Source of the DNA: CAYTGM01 sp964437365
Lineage (GTDB): Bacteria; Sumerlaeota; Sumerlaeia; SLMS01
Assembly (NCBI GenBank): GCA_964437365.1
Contig: CAYTGM010000042.1
Coordinates: forward strand, 1-9,959
Reading direction: 5' to 3'
Length of the DNA: 9,959 bases
This document shows positions 6,001 through 9,959 of the stretch, piece after piece (the stretch's first letter is position 1; every line of letters begins with the position of its first letter). The notes under the pieces are model-generated. The model worked only from the letters and a program-made list of their open reading frames with translations. It had not been told where the DNA came from and searched no databases. A program made the position numbers and the translations under genes.

Positions 6001-7247
6001 GTGAAGTCTTCTGTCCTTTAGAAACTGAAAAGAAATATTTTCTGATTTCCAGTGTGGGAACAATGCATGACTCGATGAAATGTTTTCTCGGGAAAAGTCT
6101 TGAGATTATCAATCTGCCCGACGCGGGAGACGCAGCTGGACTCGGGTCGTTCACAGAAGATTTACGGGAAAAAGCGCGCGACGGTCATCAACTGCTGATA
6201 GACGTTCCAACATCAAATAAAGTCCGTCAGGCTCTTGAGCATCCGCTGGAAAAGGTCTTTGAGGTCTGGCCTGACAATTTCATCACCTTACTCTTACCTT
6301 ACTATCCACGAAGTCTCAGGGATCACTATTTGAAATTCACGACCGCCCGGGTTCTTTCAAAGCCGTTTCGTCGACAGTTGTTTCTGGAAAGATTGGAAGA
6401 AGGTAAGACAATGGCGCAGAGCATGAACGTCTCTACTACAAAAGCTGATACATCTGCCGATAAACTTCCTTCTCTTGAGGTGCTGGTTGTTGAGGATAAT
6501 GTGGTAAATCAGAAAGTTGCTCTGTTACTTCTGCAGAAAATGGGACATCGAGTTGAAGTGGCGAATGATGGGTTTGAGGCACTCGTAAACCTGGAACGAA
6601 AACGTTACGATGTTGTGCTGATGGACTGCATGATGCCGAAAATGGATGGGTATGAAGCGACCAGAGCTATACGTACATCAGGGAAACGATTTCAGAATAT
6701 ACCAATTATAGCAATGACTGCCTATGCGATGAAGGGTGATAAAGAAAGATGCCTGGAGGCAGGAATGGATTCCTATCTTCAGAAGCCTGTCGATCCTAAA
6801 AGACTGAAGTCTTTACTTGATGAAGTCATTCAACTCAACAAGGGAATTGTATCAGTGAGAAAGGAAGAAAAAGGAGATGAGGCGCAATCCGAGAAGGGCT
6901 CGCATCATAGCAGGCTGGACTATTCGGTCTTGCTGAACTCTGCTTCTGGTGATAAGGAGTTTATGCTGGAATTACTCTCCATGATCAAAGCGGATATAAA
7001 GCAGAGAGTGCCCAAGCTTAAAAGGAAGTTGAACGCAGGTGACATGGCAGGCGCGCGTGTGGAGGCGCATACCCTGAAAGGGCATAGTCTACACATCGGT
7101 GCGAAAAGATTTTCTGAACTGACGCTTGATGCCCAAAGAGCCTGTGAAGAAGACGAAAGAGACACCTTGAACGATCTGTTCTCGAAAATTGAAGCCGAGG
7201 CTGAAGTGCTCCTGCAAAGAATCTCGGAAGACTATCCAGAGATTTAA
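3072..7247 (+). CDS. Soluble multi-PAS hybrid histidine kinase with pseudo-receiver, receiver and HPt domains
   Basis: A 1391-residue phosphorelay kinase without membrane segments, so probably a cytoplasmic sensor. Order: a degenerate PAS-like N-terminus (about 20-110); PAS at about 114-222; four PAS/PAC units at about 227-347, 351-475, 477-604 and 607-730; HisKA with SHELRTPLNG (H757); HATPase with N-box N874, DTGEGI 905-910, F919 and GTGLGL 935-940; a degenerate receiver at about 980-1110; an intact receiver (E1141/D1142, phospho-acceptor D1185, T1216, K1238); and a C-terminal HPt with AHTLKG (H1333). Phosphate would pass H757 to D1185 to H1333 and then to a separate regulator, absent from the window. 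The start is GTG 3072, the first possible codon after an in-frame TGA at 3060-3062; it has no clear Shine-Dalgarno sequence. The next in-frame ATG is about 50 codons downstream. The signal sensed is unknown; no heme- or flavin-binding motif was recognised. Confidence 0.93.
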   Translation: MSSLGKNREKSGFREPEQFIRNCIVLLDSRLQPVNKLDEEIVSILESAQFMSLLNSEMESGRSEIGFHFENVIVKGQRLSEEKGRKDIPYVLLSIVFLTSEFQDLAAMEEYCNAFPDHVLLLSGDGVILDAKSNPFVKSHPKLTSSELTGKSIFEFLSGIALQEMKRSLKDISKVKGARDVVLHQGEAPLEQYLETRLRCLSNGGILVFMRDVTLQALEEQNLELREEKYRKIIEDQSELICRYTPDGILTFVNEAYCRYFGKSREELIGKGFEGFISKADGERISALSGNVTPETPAFRVTHQVYLPDGRVRWHSWTNRGLFDSNNQVREFQGVGSDVTERIEAEHALIESEERFRQMAESIDQVFWIYDLERKCYTYISPGFSRHWGIDPHRFLGESDGWASCIVNVYEKEYKDALASGFRRKHEIVYQIVRSDGAVRWIRDRGFPASFRKGEKLLYGVAEDITASKEAEHRMHLSEERLALALEGTEGGVWDWKCNTGELVVSDQWLRIIGYTRDEFPGNADWYFERVHPEDIDLLNEKIKEHLEGKTQTYSCEHRMKRPDGTWHWVEGRGKIVEVAEDGSPTRFVGTNTDISQRKRAEEDLRISEERLQLALSASEDGLWDWDISSNKIYFNSFWMKMIGLNTKEFIYTIDQWRGSLHPQDQELAERRLRALLTMESDTVRFEYRIKISSGEWRWIETVAKIVEVERDQPARVIATHKDIQASKMSEEILKDAKRNAEEAAEAKSEFLATMSHELRTPLNGILGMISVLNETQLSKEQHEFLKIAHASGENLLSLINDLLDFSRIEARGIELENSIVDVHDLVMSLVESLSKSAQEKELEINISFRPGTPRRVMGDLGRLRQIFLNLINNAIKFTHEGYVYIVVRGDFEGDRRGLSFQVIDTGEGIQEKDLKTLFDPFKQGIRDRVERPEGTGLGLAIVKRLVELMGGYIDIETKRGSGTTFTIRLPLDNSGGEVFCPLETEKKYFLISSVGTMHDSMKCFLGKSLEIINLPDAGDAAGLGSFTEDLREKARDGHQLLIDVPTSNKVRQALEHPLEKVFEVWPDNFITLLLPYYPRSLRDHYLKFTTARVLSKPFRRQLFLERLEEGKTMAQSMNVSTTKADTSADKLPSLEVLVVEDNVVNQKVALLLLQKMGHRVEVANDGFEALVNLERKRYDVVLMDCMMPKMDGYEATRAIRTSGKRFQNIPIIAMTAYAMKGDKERCLEAGMDSYLQKPVDPKRLKSLLDEVIQLNKGIVSVRKEEKGDEAQSEKGSHHSRLDYSVLLNSASGDKEFMLELLSMIKADIKQRVPKLKRKLNAGDMAGARVEAHTLKGHSLHIGAKRFSELTLDAQRACEEDERDTLNDLFSKIEAEAEVLLQRISEDYPEI
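6012..6401 (+). other. Degenerate (pseudo-)receiver domain inside the hybrid kinase
   Basis: Between the HATPase and the intact receiver is a segment of about 130 residues with receiver-like layout. KYFLISSV stands where the acidic pair should be (SS instead of ED or DD). LLIDVP places D1044 where the phospho-acceptor would be, ITLLLPYYP lacks the usual Thr, and LSKPF keeps the Lys-Pro at K1097. Loss of the acidic Mg2+ pocket predicts it is not phosphorylated and may have a structural or regulatory role. The domain call is inferred from this pattern; boundaries are approximate. Confidence 0.6.
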
Positions 7248-8140
7248 TAATCTTTCAGCCTCGGATCAAGTAAGTCTCTCAGGCCATCCCCAAGGAAATT
7301 AAAGCCGAGCACGGTTACCAGTATCGCAAGTCCGGGAAACAGCGGTAACCAGTTGTAGAAGAGTATATACTCGCGACCATCAGAAAGCATATTCCCCCAG
7401 GTTGGTTCTGGAGGTTGAGCACCAAGCCCAAGGAAGCTGAGGCCAGACTCTGCGAGAATCGCGATGGATATTCTCAATGTACCATAGACCAGCAATGTCC
7501 CAAACAGGTTGGGAAGGATGTGACGAAACATGATCCGCATCTTGCCTGCGCCCAGACCTCTCGCCGCATCGACAAACTGTTCCTCTTTGAGTGATAGAAC
7601 AGACCCACGAACAAGACGCGCATAAGTAGGGAAAGTTGCAAACCCAAGAGCAAGAATCACAGGAAGTGATGAAAATGTCAGGAACGATGGAAAATTCCAT
7701 TCTTTCATCTGCTCTAGAAGATAGGGACCGACGGTAGCTGCCACAGCAATTGCCAACAGCAGAAAGGGGAACGCGAGCATGATATCAACAAAGCGGGAGA
7801 TGAGTCGATCCCACCAGCCTCCAAGGTAACCCGCGAGCAGTCCAAGCGATGTCCCGATGCTCATGCCAATCAGAACAACCATGATTCCGACAAGAAGAGA
7901 TGTCCTTGATGCATATATAATGCGAAGCAGTATATCTCTTCCAAGGTGGTCCGTTCCAAAAGGGTGCTCCCAGCTTGGAGGTTCCAGCGCCTCGGGCAGA
8001 TTATTCTCGATCACTTTGTCCCACGGGGCGATGAATGAGGCGCTTAAGGCTGTGAGAACCAGCAGGATGACAACGCACAGGCCTCCCAAGGCAAGCTTGT
8101 TCCTCTTAAACCGTCGCCAGAATTCATTCAGCTCATTCAT
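7244..8140 (-). CDS. Oligo/dipeptide-type ABC transporter permease, DppC/OppC family
   Basis: A 298-residue inner-membrane permease of the peptide/opine/nickel class. The N-terminus FWRRFKRNKLALGG followed by a hydrophobic segment (about 18-37) is the OppC_N type. HPFGTDHLGRDILLR (59-73), FVDAARGLGAGKMRIMFRH (189-207, the EAA-loop that contacts the ATPase) and SGLSFLGLGAQPPEPTWGNML (232-252, quoted in part as SFLGLGAQPPEPTWG) are family hallmarks, and further membrane segments lie near 83-105, 118-138, 157-172, 213-231 and 266-285. Length is typical. Its ATG shares one base with the stop of the upstream permease (TAATG), with AGGGAG at 8147-8152 as ribosome-binding site, so the two are coupled and probably form the heteromeric channel. 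Its stop overlaps the converging kinase stop. The transported substrate (peptides, sugars or others) is not decidable. Confidence 0.94.
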   Translation of the reverse strand: MNELNEFWRRFKRNKLALGGLCVVILLVLTALSASFIAPWDKVIENNLPEALEPPSWEHPFGTDHLGRDILLRIIYASRTSLLVGIMVVLIGMSIGTSLGLLAGYLGGWWDRLISRFVDIMLAFPFLLLAIAVAATVGPYLLEQMKEWNFPSFLTFSSLPVILALGFATFPTYARLVRGSVLSLKEEQFVDAARGLGAGKMRIMFRHILPNLFGTLLVYGTLRISIAILAESGLSFLGLGAQPPEPTWGNMLSDGREYILFYNWLPLFPGLAILVTVLGFNFLGDGLRDLLDPRLKDY

Positions 8141-9342
8141 TAATTACTCCCTGCGTTGTCTAGTCGAATTCGGGGGTCAATGACGACATACAGAATATCT
8201 ACCAGCAGATTGACAAGGACGAAAGTCGTAGCAAGCACAAGGACAACCCCCATCGTGACGGGAAAATTCCTCTCATGTATAGAGTCGATCAGAAGTTTGC
8301 CAATGCCAGGCCAGCTGAAGACTGTCTCAACAATGACGGAACCACCCAGTAATGCACCTAGAGACAGTCCGGAGACTGTCAGGAAGGGAATCAGTGCATT
8401 GCGAAATGCATGTTTAATAATGACATTCCACTCGCTAACGCCCTTCGCTCTGGCAGTTCGAACGTAGTCCGTACTTAATACCTCCAGCATCGATGAACGC
8501 AGAATTCTGCTCAGGAATGCTCCGGTTCCAACGCCGAGGGTCAAGGCTGGGAGAAACATGTAAGAGAGCGAGAATGCCTCAGGTCTACCGGCAGGCGGGA
8601 ACCACTCAAGATACCTGGCGAAGATGATGATAAGTTCCAGACCCAGCCAGAAGCTAGGCATCGCGAGAAAAACAAAGACGGTGATACGGGAAACATTATC
8701 CAGAAGGCTTCTGGGATACACGGCTGAAAGAATGCCAATAATCATTCCTGTCAACGTGGCAAAGAACATGGCCACAACAGCCAGCTCAAACGTTGCGAGT
8801 AGCCTCGAGGTGATTTCGTCCCAGACAGGTCGTTCCGTTGTAATCGATTTACCCCAGTCGAGAGTTAAGATTCCACCAAGCCATCGAAAATACTGGACAA
8901 TCAGCGAGCGCGTTACCAGTTCCCGGTCCACGAGAACCTCGATTGTCTCGCCTGTTTCGGCGGCAGTGAAGACAAGCTCAGGGAGAAGGATCAGCCTGCC
9001 TGATTCGTCGATCGATGATGTCACTTTGACTGGCACATTCCGATCGGGAATGTGGATGCGTATATCCACACCCTCCTCACTCGTTCCGATATCGGTTTCA
9101 GGAACGAGAAAACGGAGGGTATCTTCGCTCTCTTCGACAATCAAGGTCGCGTCATCGCCACCTCGATAATATTTAAAGCCCAGTTTAACGTATTCAGCGT
9201 CTATAGCTTCCTGAGTCGCTTCCGGGCCCAGACGCATCTTAACGGGGTCACCTTTAGTTGTGCGCATCAGGAAGAACGTGAGTATTGAAATCCCCAGAAG
9301 CGTAGGGATGAGTTCCAGCAGTCTCTTTAGAATCGCTACCAT
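8140..9342 (-). CDS. Oligo/dipeptide-type ABC transporter permease, DppB/OppB family, with periplasmic insert
   Basis: A 400-residue inner-membrane permease, longer than the usual 305-340 of the family. It opens with a typical first membrane helix (about 8-26) and the GDPVKMRLGPEAT segment. Instead of leading straight to the YFRWLGGILTLDWGKS segment (151-166) it carries an insert of about 90 residues (57-145). The rest is canonical: TATFELA-type helix 183-207, helices near 219-242 and 262-280, EAA-loop DYVRTARAKGVSEWNVIIKH (292-311), GGSVIVETVFSWPGIGKLL (333-351), and final helix about 362-388 ending in DPRIR. The start is one base after the binding-protein stop, with only a weak AGG upstream, so translation probably depends on coupling. 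It pairs with the downstream DppC-type permease. Confidence 0.93.
   Translation of the reverse strand: MVAILKRLLELIPTLLGISILTFFLMRTTKGDPVKMRLGPEATQEAIDAEYVKLGFKYYRGGDDATLIVEESEDTLRFLVPETDIGTSEEGVDIRIHIPDRNVPVKVTSSIDESGRLILLPELVFTAAETGETIEVLVDRELVTRSLIVQYFRWLGGILTLDWGKSITTERPVWDEITSRLLATFELAVVAMFFATLTGMIIGILSAVYPRSLLDNVSRITVFVFLAMPSFWLGLELIIIFARYLEWFPPAGRPEAFSLSYMFLPALTLGVGTGAFLSRILRSSMLEVLSTDYVRTARAKGVSEWNVIIKHAFRNALIPFLTVSGLSLGALLGGSVIVETVFSWPGIGKLLIDSIHERNFPVTMGVVLVLATTFVLVNLLVDILYVVIDPRIRLDNAGSN
8147..8152 (-). promoter_or_regulatory. Ribosome-binding site of the DppC-type permease
   Basis: On the minus strand AGGGAG lies 6 bases before the ATG at 8138-8140, inside the end of the upstream permease gene. 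It supports this start and translational coupling. Confidence 0.7.
8908..9174 (-). other. Insert of about 90 residues in the DppB-type permease
   Basis: Residues about 57-145, between the first membrane helix and the second-helix approach, should face the periplasm by family topology. The stretch is acidic and rich in alternating hydrophobic/charged residues (LRFLVPET, VDIRIHIPD, GRLILLPELVF, ETIEVLVDR), suggesting a small beta-rich domain. It remains in frame without stops and with no obvious change of codon style. Boundaries are estimated by comparison with the standard family layout held in memory. Confidence 0.65.
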
Positions 9343-9343
9343 C

Positions 9344-9959
9344 TTATTCGTCCACTACCTTTACACCTTCGAAGAAGTAAAGCCCGGAAGGGTTGACTGT
9401 ATAGTTCTTAACGCGTTTTTGAACTCCAACATTCATCTGATCATGAAAGGCGAATACCCAGGGTGCTTCTTCAACGATGATTGCCTGAAGGTCCTTAAGC
9501 ATCTGATCTCTCTTTTCTGGATCTGTTTCTGCCTTAAAGTCTTTGATCATTTGATCTACATCGTCGTTCATGAAGAACGATGAGTTACTGTAAGAGTAAG
9601 AACGGAACAGAGGTTCGAGAAAGAAGTGAGCTCTCTCTCCACCGACCCAACCGCCGACATAGATATCATAGACTCCGTCTTTCGTTGGATACATACGTCC
9701 ATCACGTGTGAGAAACTCGTCAAACTTGCTCCAATAGACACCATTGTCCAGTGTAATCATATTGATATTCATGCCGAGGTCTCTTAGATCACCGACTGCT
9801 GCATCAGCAGCACTTCTATAAAGGCCGGATTCTCTGGTCCACATGTCAGCAACGTAGTCTTCCGGGTATCCTGCCTCTTTGAGGAGTTCCTTCGCTTTTT
9901 CAGGGTTATAATCGTAATATTCAATATCTTCATTGAAAGCTGGCAGGACAGGAGGAAGA
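9344..9959 (-). CDS. Extracellular solute-binding protein, family 5 (C-terminal part; 5' end beyond window)
   Basis: The last 204 residues of a peptide-type periplasmic binding protein, normally 500-600 residues; signal peptide and N-terminal lobe lie beyond the right edge. The frame is open to base 9959. YNPEKAKELLKEAGYPED near the start of the visible part is a strong family signature, followed by the strand with DLRDLGMNINMITLD, the YVGGWVGGERAHFF segment where relatives have GW..D, and the closing DPEKRDQMLKDLQAIIVEEAPW helix and VKNYTVNPSGL. An internal ATG at 9842-9844 is not the start. It captures substrate for the two permeases directly downstream (gap of one base). The ligand is unknown. 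Confidence 0.93.
   Translation of the reverse strand, partial: LPPVLPAFNEDIEYYDYNPEKAKELLKEAGYPEDYVADMWTRESGLYRSAADAAVGDLRDLGMNINMITLDNGVYWSKFDEFLTRDGRMYPTKDGVYDIYVGGWVGGERAHFFLEPLFRSYSYSNSSFFMNDDVDQMIKDFKAETDPEKRDQMLKDLQAIIVEEAPWVFAFHDQMNVGVQKRVKNYTVNPSGLYFFEGVKVVDE

Noticed and set aside
8624..9169. Plus-strand frame of 181 codons inside the DppB-type permease gene
   Set aside because: The opposite strand carries unmistakable permease sequence. This frame is Ser/Arg/Thr-rich, as expected from an antisense shadow.
9842..9844. ATG as a start for a short protein of 166 residues
   Set aside because: The frame continues upstream to the edge and includes the YNPEKAKELLKEAGYP signature of binding proteins, so this Met is internal.

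Overview
The window carries a bacterial chromosomal segment of mid GC content, apparently from a Gram-negative organism: it has a periplasmic-binding-protein ABC uptake system and a very large cytoplasmic hybrid histidine kinase. No gene here fixes the phylum. The hybrid kinase style, loose ribosome-binding sites and degenerate short-period repeats in the spacer would fit an environmental PVC-type or similar lineage, but that is a weak guess. There is no rRNA, tRNA, CRISPR array, insertion sequence or phage gene.

Bases 1-1113 hold no convincing gene. The first 450 bases are dense in small perfect inverted repeats (105-120, 146-165, 183-194, 326-343, 409-429) and contain two degenerate triple tandem microrepeats (8-nt units at 229-252 and 10-nt units at 376-405). 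The rest (about 450-1113) is featureless apart from short dyads and a CAGGT direct-repeat patch. A short frame open to the left edge on the minus strand might be the start of a neighbouring gene, but support is poor.

Bases 1114-2939 (+) form a translationally coupled pair: a metallo-beta-lactamase-fold hydrolase with all metal ligands, then a Gfo/Idh/MocA NAD(P)-dependent dehydrogenase starting within an ATGA overlap. A plausible joint role is oxidation of a sugar or sugar-like substrate and hydrolysis of a lactone or ester; the substrate cannot be read from sequence.

Bases 3072-7247 (+) encode one 1391-residue soluble hybrid sensor kinase: about six PAS-type domains, HisKA, HATPase, a degenerate pseudo-receiver, an intact receiver and a C-terminal HPt domain. 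It holds the sensor, kinase, receiver and HPt steps of a phosphorelay in one chain, and no output regulator is encoded in the window.

Bases 7244-9959 (-) form a tightly packed oligo/dipeptide-type ABC transporter operon transcribed toward the kinase: solute-binding protein (only its C-terminal 204 residues are in the window), DppB/OppB-type permease with an unusual periplasmic insert of about 90 residues, and DppC/OppC-type permease. The ATPases are not in the window. The transporter operon and the kinase converge with overlapping stop codons and no visible terminator between them.
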